A DNA stretch of 64,000 nt, taken from contig NC_019866.2 of NCBI RefSeq assembly GCF_002234675.1, forward strand, positions 25,826,031 through 25,890,030, read 5' to 3'. The DNA is from Oryzias latipes. Lineage: Eukaryota > Chordata > Actinopteri > Beloniformes > Adrianichthyidae. The notes beneath the pieces were generated by a model, which did not search any database, was not told the origin of the DNA, and worked only from the letters and a program-made list of their open reading frames with translations. Positions 50,111-61,863 of the stretch are shown here, piece after piece; position 1 is the first letter of the stretch, and every line of letters begins with the position of its first letter. The position numbers and the translations under genes were made by a program.

Positions 50111-51412
50111 CCTCTTTGCTTTGAGTTATAGTTGTGTGTGTGGGGGGGGGGGGTCTGTTGTTAGTTAAATGGGTCGCTTGCCATAAAACAACATCTGCTG
50201 TAAGAACACTCATTCCAAACCTTCAGCCTCTTTCCACCTGCATTCATGGAACAAAGTGGATTAATAATCCGTTAATAAGTTAGGTGATTGTGTCTGTGCC
50301 TGTGACCGGCACCATGTGTGACGCTGTGTGAAAGTGCAGTGTGAATCCTGTGGTCTTCTGTTTACTGTGATGACAGCACTGTGTGTGTCTATGTATATGA
50401 GGTGTGAACAGGATGTAGTCTTCCTCTGCAGGTGTGTGTGCAGACACTTATTAGATCCAATGTTGTGATCAGTTTTGAAGGATTTTTTACTCACAACACT
50501 TGATCTTACCATCCAGGATGAGGGGTAAAAGAGGGAGAGAGAAGGGAAAGAGAAGCAAAGAGGACAAAAAAACACACAAAGTGAAAAGGAACTCATGGGA
50601 GAAAATAGGTTAACTACCTTTAGCTAGACCAGCTGTTTCACATGTATGTTACCTATATACCTACAATGCCTCTATAGTTGAAGCCAAACCAACATATTTA
50701 TTATTGACATAATGAATTATGAGGTAGATATATTTATTTCACCTGTTTCCAGAGTTCAGATCAGCCCGGTCGTCCATGGAGATGACTGGCAGCCATAATT
50801 CTTTGTTTGTGTTTTTGATGTTTTTGGACCTCAACACCTGATTATTTGTTGATTTAGCTAATAATTAATGTTTGATAATAAAATCAAAGAATTATGAAAA
50901 CAATTATAATGATCATGATCATTATAACATTATGAATAGATTATACAATAATTATGTATAACAATGATAATCAATGTAATAATAGATGTTTATTAATAAA
51001 TATCCATCCACCTTTTTAAGCTGCCGTATCCCTTTCGGTGTCACGGGTCTGCCAGAACCTAACCCGGCAACTGTGGGCATAGGTGGGGTTCACCCTGAAC
51101 GGGTCGCCGGCCTGTCTTAAGGCCAATAAATAAATAAATCGGAAATTGATTTATGTCAGTTACTCGTATTCTCTATTTATTGCATTTACATGAATTCAAA
51201 GACACAGCAGTTAAAATACATTGGATCAGGTAAAAACAGGTAAAGCTGATGTAAAAAAACCATTTCTGGCTGTGAGCCTTTCTAAGGAGTGACTCTGGTT
51301 TGTTCAGGAAGTTTTTAAAAGAACTTTTAATGGTTTTAATAAACAAAAGAATGAGGAAGATAAGCCTGAACCATCGTCACATGACGCTGTCAGCAGATGA
51401 CATCATCTGTTG
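50111..51412. other. Intergenic, downstream of the haem-binding-like gene
   Basis: A GT/G microsatellite lies at about 50132-50152 and a dispersed-repeat fragment at 51003-51120. No gene is recognised. Confidence 0.4.
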
Positions 51413-52777
51413 TCAGGCAGCATACACCCAGACCTCATTGTAGTGACTGGAAGCTAAATAAGTGTCGTAACCTGCTCCAGTAAAAGTGTGGGGCTTAAAT
51501 TTCCTCCCCGCCTTGGCCACGGACTTCTTCAGGATGTCCACATGGTCCTGGGCGCCGCTGAGGCCCGGAAAACCATCAAAGGAGCTGGAGGGAGAAGAAT
51601 GTCGCATTTCTGTGACCATCAGTGTTTGGGAACGTTCTGTCGTCTTCGTGGTTTAAGGAGCTCACCTGACGAAGAGGATGGCTGCGTCTCTGTGCTGCAG
51701 GGAGACCGAAGTGTCGAAGGTCTGAAGCTTTGTTTCAGGAGGAAGAAACCAGGACAAGGTCACTTCCTCATCCTGTCCCTCTTTAGAAACGGTGATGATG
51801 GCGGGCCAGGCGTCTGGGCACGGCTGGCCTAGAAAAGACCAGTATCTGTGAGGAGCTTCCTCTGTGCACTTCAACACCCAGTTGTCCCCAAAGGTCCAGG
51901 CTGAGTTTGGGACATAATCAGAGACTGAACCCGCTTAGCTCTCACTAAACTCATAACTAAGAACATCTTTCAGAAAGTGACGCTGTCTGTCAGTTTCGTT
52001 CTGTTCTGTTCTCCGTTTTTGTTTTCTGTGCAGGTCGGCTGTGGCGTTCCCTGGAAGGCTCCGCCCCCTCACCTGTCAGTTTCTGCGCTGCGGCTCACAG
52101 CTGCCAGGATGAAGTGAATTTGTTTTTGTCTGTGTGTTTGTTTTTCTTGTGAAGCATCTGACACATTGAAATGAGTGACGTCTATTAGCCAGAGTCCAAC
52201 ATGACATCAGCATAGAAAATTAATTTTTCTATCATAAATAATCATCATGTAGTTGTGTCACAAAGACACATTTCATGTGTGAAATACAGCAAATACTGTT
52301 TCCTTTGCAAGATTAATGAAAAAATAAATAGCACGTTTTACAAAAGGAACAGGTCAGTGAAAAGCTGCTGCTGCTGGGAAACAAAGAGGATATCAAGGAT
52401 TTGAAATAAACAAAGCGATTCCCACAAAGTAATGAAAATGTTCATGCTGGTCCTTGAACTCACCTGCTTTTTTAGATTTCTCACAGAAATCCTTCAGCCT
52501 GGACCTCGCTGCCAGGAATGCAGCTAAATCTGAGCCCTCCACTTCAGTGGAGAGCCAGTCGTTGGGGGGGTACTGTCGCACCTCGAAGTCCTGCACACAG
52601 AGGCAGAGAAGCTGTGATGCTCTGAAAGCCCCTTGGCTGTGGGTTTTTGGGGAGGCCTACCTTGTTGGCCTCCAGGACCTGGTACTGGGGGCAGGGCTGC
52701 CCGTGGCAGTGCTGGGAAGACTGTCCGCCGCAGGACGGCAGCAGCAGCAGCAGAGCAACCAGCAGCTGCAGCTCCAT
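51413..52777 (-). CDS. Secreted SOUL/HEBP-family haem-binding-like protein
   Basis: Minus-strand coding exons: 52777-52661, 52590-52464, 51828-51666, 51584-51413. All are GT-AG and join to 192 codons plus TGA. Residues 1-19 form a signal peptide (MELQLLVALLLLLPS core). The mature part has a SOUL-like order: DFEVRQYPPNDWLSTEVEG (E-x-R-x-Y then W-x-S/T), AIITV and LSWFLPPETKL, ILFV then SFDGFPGLSG, and a final AGYDTYL..NEVWVYAA. The last two match HEBP2 blocks (FVRSFDGF, AGYNSP..NEVWL). The usual MTAPV block is replaced by QPCPDAWPAIITV, so haem binding is not assured. Family members bind porphyrins; this one is extracellular by prediction. Confidence 0.85.
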
Positions 52778-54130
52778 CTCCTCTGCGCTCCAGGAGAATG
52801 CGGCCTCCCAGCGGCAGCGGAACAACCTGCTGCCGTCTGACCCGCCCCCTGAGAATGCCCCTGAGGGGCAGCTCAGCCCCGCCCACAGGCAGACCCATTC
52901 CAGCTCTTCCTCAGAGGCAGAGCTGCAGATTCAGTAGAAACTCAACGTATTCTCTCTCTGACAGCCTTTTAGAAAAAGCTGCTAAATTATTCAACTATTT
53001 TAGCTGAGCACAAGAATTCCCACCAGAGCCTCTTTGATCAAAGAACTTGGGTTCAGAACTGGTCAGATCAGTTTTCTGCCTCCAGCACAGGCGAAGCTCG
53101 TAAACCAACATAATTAAGAGACGTCTGTATCCGTCTTTCCTCCTTGATGTCGGGACTGTTGCAGTCTTTGTTTCAGGTCAGCTGACAGAGGCGTGGCTCC
53201 TGAAAACCAGAACTTTCAGAAATGGCATCAATGTTTTCAGGAACGTCCTGATATAGCTGCCAGTCCCAAGTCCGGTCAGTTTCCTTCAACCATCAGGACC
53301 ATGCCTTCAGAAATAACTCGATGATCATAATGTGAGAACAGAAGAGACAAAAACAGCTTTTTCTTTCAGACTGTTCACTCTTTAATGCTTTCAGAGGGTC
53401 TTTAAGGCTCTGCCTGCATGAATGGATCAAAGTGTGTAGTTTGTTGTGTTCATCCACACACTGCTGAGCTTCTGGAGGAGCTGTCAGTCACAAACTGAAG
53501 TCCACACTAGAAGAACCAGAAACTTTAGGGATGAACAATATTTTGGAAAGGTGAAACTCTGAGCTTTGTTATCATTCTTTGATTATTCCTGAACCATAAT
53601 ATGCCTGATCTGGAAGTTTCTTCACCACTTCTGATTTGGAGAGGTCAGTATCACCCCCCACCCCACCCCCACCCCCACCCCCAACCCCATCCCGGCTGAC
53701 AGACCTGCAGGGCTGCATTTCTGCAAATGCATTCTTCCAGGAAGAGATGCCTGTAAACTGGGTGGGGCTGAAGGAGAAATGTGTGACATGATTATAATGA
53801 ACGTTTCTGTCACTTGATAATGTGTCTGTCATTGATTTCAGTAAAGATCAACCTGCATGTGGACCCTCTGTAAGGAAAGTGTAAATCCAAACGAAATGTA
53901 CATTTTGGAAATACAACTTAAGTTTAAATGAAAATAGAAGATGTTTTTAAAAATGTCATTCTCTGCGTTCAAAACAAACACAATCTTTGTTTATAAAATC
54001 ATTTATAAAAGTGGTGAATATTTTGTGTTGTCTCAAATCTTTCAATCTTTGTTTGTACTCGCGCTCAGAGTTACACCAGCCAATCACAGACAAGAGGGTT
54101 CATGCTGATTGGCCTGGATTCCATCCAATC
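52778..54130. other. Upstream of the haem-binding-like gene; no other gene seen
   Basis: The promoter of the minus-strand gene should lie near 52800-52950. A (CCCCAC)n-type microsatellite is at 53656-53690. The rest is unassigned. Confidence 0.4.
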
Positions 54131-54139
54131 TAGCGTCTT

Positions 54140-54552
54140 TGGCTGTGTCCGATTCCCGCCCTAACCCCTAACTGCTAAAGAACTAGATAGTGCGGCACTA
54201 TGTAGTGCCCTGGATTTGAACGTGGAATTGAAAAGCAATTCCACGCTCACTACATTTTTTTAAATGGCGGATATGACGTCATCGACTTCACAAAGTTAAA
54301 ACCTAATTATGGGCGTTTTGGGACGACTATTTATGACTGCACTGTCTTCTGAAGATAAAAACGTTGATGGCTTATTAAAAAATACATTTAAATACATTTT
54401 TCTGGCAAAAATTGTTCAGACGCAATGCATTGGTTTTTCGCAGAGACTTCTGGGTAATTTCTATGACACTGGATTTTGGAATTGTAGATTCAGACAGCAC
54501 TAGAAAATGGCCAACGCACTATAGAGTGAGTAAGGAAGGAATTCAGACACAT
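54140..54552. mobile_element. MITE with imperfect inverted ends
   Basis: The left end 'gtgtccgattcc.gccctaac' and the right end 'gaaggaattcagacac' (reversed GTGTCTGAATTCCTTCC) are imperfect inverted repeats. Both halves carry 'actatgtagtg/actatagagtg' words. A related fragment is at 20915-21000. Superfamily unclear. Confidence 0.55.
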
Positions 54553-54639
54553 CCTCTCACTCACATTCAAGCTGGTGGGATTCAGTCTTTGGACATTGTG
54601 TTCAATTCTAACCATTCATTTTAACAACAATCTGATTCA

Positions 54640-54852
54640 TGTCATAATTTGTGGTGGATGATCTGATTCATAGTTGATATTTGTTCATTTTGAATGATCT
54701 GATTGGATCCGGTTCTCTTCCCTAAATTGGATCCAGATCATCTTCATCCAAACTTCCAGCAGTGAGACTCAGACAGAAATTCCTGCTACTGAACAGTTTT
54801 CCAGATTCTTGGATTTCTTCCAGATCACCAAGTGGAAATGAAATATGTGTCC
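54640..54852 (+). repeat. Dispersed repeat R2, unexpanded copy
   Basis: It contains one or two units of the motif that forms the 1.57-kb array at 16600-18166 (CTTCCCTAAATTGGATCCAG then ATCATCTTCATCC), with homologous flanks on both sides. It is cut off at 54852 by a gypsy LTR. Confidence 0.8.
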
Positions 54853-55281
54853 TGTCAGAACTCTGTCTCCCCCCTTGGTCTCCAGCGGGGAGCCGTCCCC
54901 AGAGATTTAGACACACTACAGCTCCAAGCAACCCCAGCGCACACTTCTTGGATGCCATACACCTGATTGTCATGAACAATCACTCACAGCATACTCACTC
55001 AGCATACTGAGCCTCACTCAGTGTGAAGCATTGTTTGTGCCACTCTGTCTGCATACTGAAGGTTGTGACCTGATCTTCTGTTTCCTGACCCTGTGTTACC
55101 TCTGACTCAGGTTACCTGCCGCCTGCCCCGCCTCTTGCCTGTATCCTGACTACCCTATTACTTCTCTGATGCTCTTGTGCTTGGTATCGACTCCTGCCCG
55201 ACTGACCCTTTTTTAGCTTTGTGGACTTTTAGCTGAGCTAATAAATCTGCTGCCATTTGAACCAGCCTTCATTATGTGACA
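54853..55281 (+). mobile_element. Ty3/gypsy 5' LTR
   Basis: 429 bases starting TGTCAGAACTCTG and ending TTATGTGACA. It shares the start and the ACTTTTAGCTGAGCTAATAA block with the LTR at 5681. It is inserted right after 'atgaaatatgtgtcc' of repeat R2. Confidence 0.8.
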
Positions 55282-55299
55282 GATCACTCGATACCCAAC

Positions 55300-55545
55300 A
55301 TGGATCCAGCAGCAGGAGTTCCTGGCCTGCTGAACCTGACGGGGTTTGCTACTTTCTTGCTGGAGCACGGTCAGCAGCTCCAACGTCTAACCTCCGCGAC
55401 CGAAGCCATCATGGATCGCCGGAGGTGTTTAACCATCCAGCGGACGGCAAAGACCTTTGTGGGATACAGTTGGGCGACAGACTGTGATCTGGGCTCTGGC
55501 GGCGTGCGCAGGCATTTTTATTCCATGTCCTCTCTTTCTATATGA
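55300..55545 (+). pseudogene. Start of a gypsy gag, truncated
   Basis: Just 18 bases after the LTR an ATG opens MDPAAGVPGLLNLTGFATF, then LLEHGQQLQRLTSATEAIMD, a gag N terminus of gypsy elements with a leucine-rich helix. Similarity ends near 55430, and the rest of the element is missing. Confidence 0.65.
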
Positions 55546-55597
55546 TAGGTCATGAATTTCTCTTCAGATCTGACGTGAAGCTGAAACGACAGAATAT

Positions 55598-56490
55598 GTT
55601 GGGGGGGTCCTGGCTGCCGCTGCCGCTTCGGCGGGGGTCTTGGTTTGGGGATGGCTATAACGTGGTATAATTTAAAAAGCTATTTACAGACAGTGCAGGT
55701 AAAAAGATGTGCAACCAAAAGTTTAAAAAAAAACGTGCAATAGAAAAAAATGTGCAACGGTTATCTGTTACACTGTGGATTATTGTACAGAGTTATTGTG
55801 TTCGGTAGGAAGGATTGGTGGTACCGGGCAGTTTTGGAGCAAAGCTGTCTGAGTGTCCTAGAGAAGGAGCTCTGCTGTTTGTCCAGAACAAGGTGGAGAG
55901 GATGGTCTGGGTTGTCCATAATGGATAAGAGCTTGTTCAGTGACCTCCTCTTCATCACCGCTTCAAACGTTTGCAGCCAATGACAGTACCTGCCTTCCTG
56001 ATCAGCTTCTTCAGTCTGACAGCAATGCTGCTTTCCCAGCAGACCACAGAGGAGACCAAGGTGCTGGCCACCACAGACTGGTAGAAGATCCCCAGGACTG
56101 TCCCCTTCCTTCTGAAGTCCATCACCATCTCCCTGTTCTTGTCCACACATCTGAACCTGACAGTAATGATTATAAACATCCAATAACTTGTTGCTCTGTG
56201 CTGCTACATGGTTTCACCCCCCCCCCCCTCTATAGTAACCCCCCCCCCAACATCTCTGTCTTCTTCCCTTCTTTTCTTTCCGTCCAGTCCGACACTAAAT
56301 GTTACAAATATAATTAAGATGAACAAAGCTTAGCCTAGATTACAGAAGGGGTTTATTCAAATATACACCTAGTGTAAATTATACATATTATAAGCCCTGT
56401 TGTAACAGTAAAATATGTCCAACACAAGAGGCCTTCAGCTCTCATCTGTTTGCTCAGCTGTTGGACAGGACAAGTTCAAAAAATAGAAAA
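55598..56490 (+). mobile_element. L1 3'UTR tail, split by a Rex1-like LINE
   Basis: Left piece 55598-55655 ('ggctgccgctgcc..cggcgggggtcttgg..ggggatggct') matches 10670-10720. The right piece from about 56165 ('ataaacatccaataac..ctgctacatggt', '..cagctgttggacaggacaagtt') matches 11005-11335. Plus orientation. Confidence 0.8.
55656..56164 (-). mobile_element. Antisense Rex1-like LINE 3' end
   Basis: Minus-strand frames carry VMDFRRKGTVLGIFYQSVVA, VCWESSIAVRLKKLIRKAG, then LLSIMDNPDHPLHLVLDKQQ and HQSFLPNTITLYNN, the ORF2 C-terminal order of this LINE type. At least one frameshift lies near 55960. Confidence 0.75.
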
Positions 56491-56890
56491 AACATAAACT
56501 CTTTGCCATGGGAAGAGCTTCAGTTGTGCTGGTCATGTGATCTCTAAAAGCTTTGCCTCAGGAACTTTTTCTTTAGAAGATCAACACGGCTTGGAGCTGC
56601 ACCACTACTGTCCCACCGAGTCAGTGAAATCTTGTAGATTCTTTTGAAGCATTCAACACGCTTTGTCTTTTTTTGGATCTTGTACTCTAGCCTTTGATCC
56701 TTGAATTCTAGATTCACATTCTGAATGAAACTGTTAGTGCTGTCACTGAGGTCTCTGAGGGTTAGAAGGAACTCTCTGTCCTTCTGGGGGAGTCTAGAAA
56801 GAACCAGAGTTCTCCTGTTTCATCAGAAAAAAAGGCCAGAATAGCTTTCACCTCCGCCAAACTAAGAGCTCCATAAGAAGAGACCAGACC
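56491..56890. other. Non-coding, nothing recognised
   Basis: No domain or repeat family identified between the L1 tail and the 12-bp array. Confidence 0.4.
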
Positions 56891-56894
56891 TGAA

Positions 56895-57475
56895 TCAGAC
56901 TTAGCCCAGAACTGGATCAGATCTGGATCAGATTTGGATCAGATGGATCAGACCTGGACCAGAACTGGAATATACCTGGATCAGACCTGGATCAGAGCTG
57001 GATCAGACTTGGATCAACCTGGACAAGAGCTGGACCAGACCTAGATCAGACCTGGATTGGAACTGGATCGTATCTGTATCAGACCTGGACCAGATCTGGA
57101 TCCGGCCTGGATCAGACCTGGACAAGAACTGGACAAGACCTCGATCAGACCTGGACCAGACCTGGCTCAGATCTGGATCAGTCCTGGACAAAAATTGGAT
57201 CAGATCTCGATCAGAGCATGATCAGACCTGTATCAGACCTGGAAAAGACCTGGAGCAGACCTGGACCAAAACTGGATTAGAGCTGAGACCAGACCTGGAT
57301 CAGATCTGGATCAGACCTGGATCAGATCTGGATCAGACCTGGACAAGAGCTGGATCAGACCTGGATAATACCTGGATCAGAACTGGATCAAAACTGGATC
57401 AGAGCTGGACCAAACCTGGAGTAGAGCTGGATCGGACCTGGACCAGAACTGGATCAGACCTGGACCAGATCTGGA
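56895..57475. repeat. Degenerate 12-bp minisatellite, left part
   Basis: Variants of CTGGATCAGACC / CTGGACCAGAACTGGAT repeat with a period near 12. The array stops at the L2 element and resumes at 61462. Confidence 0.9.
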
Positions 57476-57728
57476 TTCCTACTTCCTGTGACGTTATTTC
57501 CGGGTGAGCGGTTCCCAGTGTTAGTCGTGTTTGACTGCTGTTCTGTTGTTTGGCATTAGCCTGACTACTGTTGCTTACTCTAAGGGTTATCTGGTTTAAT
57601 ATTCACATCTAGTACCTTTTAGTAGCAAATACACTACTGTTAAACCGCTTGCTGTTCACTTTTTTTATTTTGCTAAATAAACCACTTCTCTTTACCTAAA
57701 CACCGCTAGCCTTAGCTTAGAACCTAGC

Positions 57729-59399
57729 ATGGCCACCACTCCTTCCACCTTTCCCCCTCTTTCCTGCCCCATGTGCCATATGTTTAGTGAGGATCCTGCC
57801 CCTTTTAGTGAAGATAGTGGTAGGTGCGTGAAGTGTGGTCTTGTGTTAGACTTGGAGGCCAGGCTGGAGCAGTCAGAAGCGCGGCTCCGCACGGTGGAAG
57901 CTAAGCCGGCTAGCCAGGTCGTTACTCGTAGCGCGGGCCGCGCTACCAGGGCTAACTTAGTTAGCACCCCAGAGCCTACACAACAGCCGGGAAAAACACA
58001 GGGGTTTGCACCGGAAAGTCAAGCAGGTCCTAGCTTTAGCTTATGTGCTGAAAGACAAGTACAAGGAGCGCGTCATAGAAACCTTAAAGTGACAGACAGC
58101 AGTTCTCACAAGCAGAATTATGATGTCATTAAATGCGGTTTATTAAACATTCGATCCATTTCCTCCAAGTCCCTCTTAGTCAATGAGTTAATTACTGATA
58201 ACAACCTCAGTCTTTTAGCCTTAACAGAAACTTGGCTCCAACAGGATGACTATGTTAGATTGAATGAAGTAACCCCCCCCACTTATGCTAACTATCAGAA
58301 ATCCAGGATTTCAGGGAAAGGAGGTGGTTTGGCAGTAATATCACAGTCTAGCTTACTTCTCAGCCCTAAAGTTAAAAATGCTTATAATTCATTTGAAAGC
58401 ATCATATTGTCTATAAATCACCCAAACAGGAAGACTCAAAAACCTGCTTTACTCATAATTATTTATCGCCCCCCCGGCCCGTATTTGGAATTTTTGGCTA
58501 AGTTTTCCGATTTCTTGTCGACTATTGTCTTAGATTCTGATCAAGCTATAATATTAGGGGATTTTAATATTCATGTTGATGACCCCAGTGACTGTCTAGG
58601 AAAGGCTTTTGCAGCTTTATTAGATGATGTTGGTTTCACCCAAAGTGTGAATGAACCCACTCACTGTCATAAGCACACCCTGGACCTTGTTCTAACCCAT
58701 GGGATAGAGATCAACCAGCTGAGTGTCCTTCCTCTTAACCCCATCATTTCTGATCACTTTCTGATTACCTTCCAGTTTACATTAGAGCATGCTACTGCAC
58801 CAGTGAATAAGAAACAGCTTAGAAGAACCTTAACTGACCGTTCTGTGTCTGAGTTTAAACACACAGTTCAGCCAGTACTTAGTGATATTCTGAGAAAATA
58901 CTCTGAGACCAGCTCCCATAGCATCAGTCCTAGTAGAAATAACCACTTTGTTAATGATGCCTTACAAGCCCTCAGGAGTACACTTGATGTTGTTGCCCCC
59001 TTGAAACCTAAGTCCGTCAGACAAAACCGAGTAGCACCGTGGTTTAACGCTGAAACTCGTTCGCTTAAACAAGAAACCCGTAAGTTGGAAAGAGAATGGC
59101 GCCGCTCCGGTTCAGAGCAGTCTCTGAATACCTGGAAACATAGCCTATTAAATTATAAAATAGCTCTGCGTAGAGCTAGAAGCCAGTACTATTCAACCTT
59201 AATATCAGAGAATAGAAATAATCCAAGTATTTTTTTTAGTACTATTGCTATTGTAGTAGGTTTAGGGGCTGTCATCTGTACTTGGTTTTATAAAGTAAGA
59301 AGATGTTTCGCCTCTTATCTTAAGAGCTGGTATATATGCGCTCATGAGGGAGGAGTCAGACCTGAAACTGGAGGTATTGTCCACTTAGCCTTAATGTAA
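57729..59399 (+). pseudogene. L2-type ORF2: zinc-ribbon-like N terminus and intact endonuclease, RT lost
   Basis: A 556-residue open frame. Cysteines at 13, 16, 33 and 36 form a C-x2-C..C-x2-C zinc-ribbon-like start. An APE-type endonuclease follows with LLNIRSI (138-144), LTETW (165-169), YRPPG (246-250), LGDFNIH (276-282), DLVLT (319-323) and SDH (341-343), all catalytic landmarks present. After NNPSIFFSTI (about 502) similarity stops: roughly 160-190 bases of unrelated sequence replace the RT fingers and palm start, so the protein cannot be a working retrotransposase. Confidence 0.85.
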
Positions 59400-59429
59400 A
59401 TGGACATTCCTCTCAGTGCACTCGAGTCA

Positions 59430-60368
59430 ACTTTGGAGTCCCACAGGGCTCAGTCTTGGGACCCCTCCTGTTTACGCTTTATATGCTACCCCTAGGAAAC
59501 ATAATCAGGAAACACAGCATTAATTTTCATTGTTATGCCGACGATACGCAGTTGTATTTATCCATGAAACCTGACCAGAATGACAATATAGAGAAACTGA
59601 ACGCCTGCATCAGAGACATCAAGACCTGGATGACAATTAATTACCTCCTCTTGAACCCAGAAAAAACTGAGGTCATTATACTTGGTCCTAAAAACCTCAA
59701 AGATGCTCTGTCTGCTCAGATAGTCTCCCTGGATGGCATAAGTATAGCCCCCAATTCCACAGTTAGAAACCTTGGGGTTTTATTTGACCAGGATTTATCA
59801 TTTAAGGCTCACATATCTCAGGCGTGTAGAACTGCCTTTGTTCACCTGCGGATTATTGCTAAGATCAGAAATCTACTTTATATGAGTGATGCTTAAAAAC
59901 TCATCCATGCATTTGTTACGTGGAGGCTGGATTACTGTAACTCCTTGTTAGCAGCGTGTCCTAAGAGTTCCTTAAGAAGTCTCCAGCTTGTTCAGAACGC
60001 AGCAGCTAGATTGTTAGCTGGAACTAGCAGAAGAGATCACATCACTCCTGTGTTAGTTTCACTTCACTGGATCCCAGTTGATTATAGAATCCAGTTCAAG
60101 ATCCTCCTGTTAACCTATAAGGCCTTACATGGAATGGCCCCGTCCTATATTAAGGACCTCATAGTCCCTTACCATCCAATCAGAACACTTCACTCACTAA
60201 ATGCAGGACTGCTTGTGGTTCCTAGAATTAGTAAAAGTACGGTTGGAGGTAGAGCGTTTAGCCACCAAGCCCCTGTCTTATGGAATAAACTCCCAGCTCA
60301 TGGAAGAGAGGCCGACTCAGTTTCTACATTCAAAGTTAGACTGAAAACATTCCTCTTTGGACAGGCTT
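59430..60368 (+). pseudogene. L2-type reverse transcriptase C-terminal part
   Basis: Frame resumes with [33 protein letters not shown] (catalytic YADD), [16 protein letters not shown] and [20 protein letters not shown] at about 59894 interrupts it, then RLLAGTSRRDHITPVLVSLH and LWNKLPAHGREADS continue to the solo LTR. Confidence 0.85.
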
Positions 60369-60685
60369 TGTCGGGTACCGGGACCAGGGCGGTTAGAGTT
60401 GTCTTCACTTCCGGGTTGGGGCTTTTATTTTGTTAAGTTCCTGTTCTGTGTTCCATTGTGCCTTTTTTAACTTGACTTCATTCATCACCAGCACCTGTCT
60501 ACTCACCTGTTTTCAATCGCTCTTGTGTGTATATATACCTTGTGTGCCTCCTCACTTGTCACCGGATCGTTCTCTTTGTGACTGTCACTTGTGTACGAGT
60601 CTCAGAGCCTTCTTCGGGATTAAAATCCTTGGTTTCACAGCTTCTTTCGTCCTGCATCGTGTGTCCATGTATTCAATCCATGACA
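60369..60685 (+). mobile_element. Solo LTR with 5-bp target duplication
   Basis: 317 bases, TGTCGGGTACC...CCATGACA, flanked by GGCTT on both sides (60364-60368 and 60686-60690). It contains ATATATACC (about 60531) and ATTAAA (about 60619). Excision restores the L2 sequence around GQAL. Confidence 0.92.
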
Positions 60686-61461
60686 GGCTTATTGTCAGAC
60701 TAGTTAGTATTCAGAGATTATTTAACTTAATGTTAATGTGTTTAAATTAAACTTAATAACAATATCTATTTGTTTTAAAGGCTGCTAGAAGTTGAAGCTG
60801 GGGTAACTATGGTGCTCTGGGGTTCTGTCCTCTTTTCTCATGTACTTCTACCCTTCCTCTCCTCTATTTTTGATCATAATTCATCATTTAGTTCTCCATG
60901 CCTCTGTTTGGTGCAGTGATTCATGTATTGTCCCTCTCTCCCCTCCTGGGGAGTGGGAGTGCTTCCAGACTCCAGTTGTTTCATCCGTGCTCCACTTCCT
61001 GACCGAGTACCTCGTCTCTGCTCCTGCTCCTACACCTGGCTGTGGTTCCTGTCTCCGGCTCGACTCGCGCCTTTGACTGTCCCAATAACCACGGCTGGAT
61101 GAAGCTCGTCTGCTGGACTTTTATATATGTAGTTGTAGATTTAGATAAGTTAATTCTTCTCTAAGAGTTCTGGTAAATCGCCTGTCCGTCCTGGGGGAGG
61201 ATCCCTCCTTCATGTGGGCACCCCTGATGTTTCTTTGTCTTTTCCGGAATCCGTTTTTTTTAGGAGTTTTTCCTTACCGCAAGGGGGGGTCTAAGGGCAG
61301 GGATGCCAGTATAGTTTAGTCAGTTTGTTAGTTCATTTTAGTATTTTCCTATTGAACTCTTTGTATTCGTGATCCTTTTGAGTTCATGTTTTATTTCGAA
61401 GCCCATCGAGACGACTGTTGTTGTGATTTTGGGCTATGCAAATAAAATTGAATTGAATTGA

Positions 61462-61605
61462 ATCTGGATCAGAGCTGGACCAGATCTTGATCAGACCTGG
61501 ACAAGAGCTGGACTAAATCTTGATCAGACCTTGACCAAAACTGGATCAGACCTGGATCACAGCTGGATCAGACCTGGATCAGAGCTGGATCAGAGCAGAC
61601 TTGCC
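61462..61605. repeat. Degenerate 12-bp minisatellite, right part
   Basis: Same CTGGATCAGACC-type words as 56895-57475, separated by the L2 insertion. Confidence 0.88.
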
Positions 61606-61651
61606 AGAGTGGATGTACTAAATGATTGACGTTGCTATTTTCTTTCTGTAT

Positions 61652-61863
61652 CCCTTGTGCTATCCTAGGCACTTTAACTTTGGGAGTTGGGTCATCTAGA
61701 CCCACTAGACAGTGCTCTGAACCTTTTTTCTTCAATGATTTGTGATCTTCACTGGTATCCATGGATTACATGAAATCTTTCCACCTTTATCCACCTTTGT
61801 CATGGTAGGGAGAACACCTCAATGGAAGGGGGGGGGGGGGGGTCATCTAAGATAGCACAAGGG
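61652..61863. mobile_element. piggyBac-type MITE, copy D
   Basis: Ends CCCTTGTGCTATCCTAG and GATAGCACAAGGG, with TTAA on the right (61864-61867) and a mutated GTAT on the left. Confidence 0.85.

Larger units (their letters stand above)
57476..61461 (+). mobile_element. L2-type LINE with 5'UTR, endonuclease and RT parts, inserted in the minisatellite
   Basis: The 5'UTR starts at 57476, ORF2 at 57729. The 3' end is 'gggctatgcaaataaaattgaattgaattgaa'. ATCTGGAT occurs at both junctions (about 57468-57475 and 61462-61468), consistent with a target duplication, though repeats make this ambiguous. Part of the reverse transcriptase is missing and a solo LTR interrupts the C-terminal region. Confidence 0.88.

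Noticed and set aside
51488..52937. Plus-strand frames of 96-128 residues
   Set aside because: Antisense shadows of the haem-binding-like gene exons.
57003..57191. 62-residue minus-strand frame
   Set aside because: Made of the degenerate 12-bp minisatellite; no independent support.
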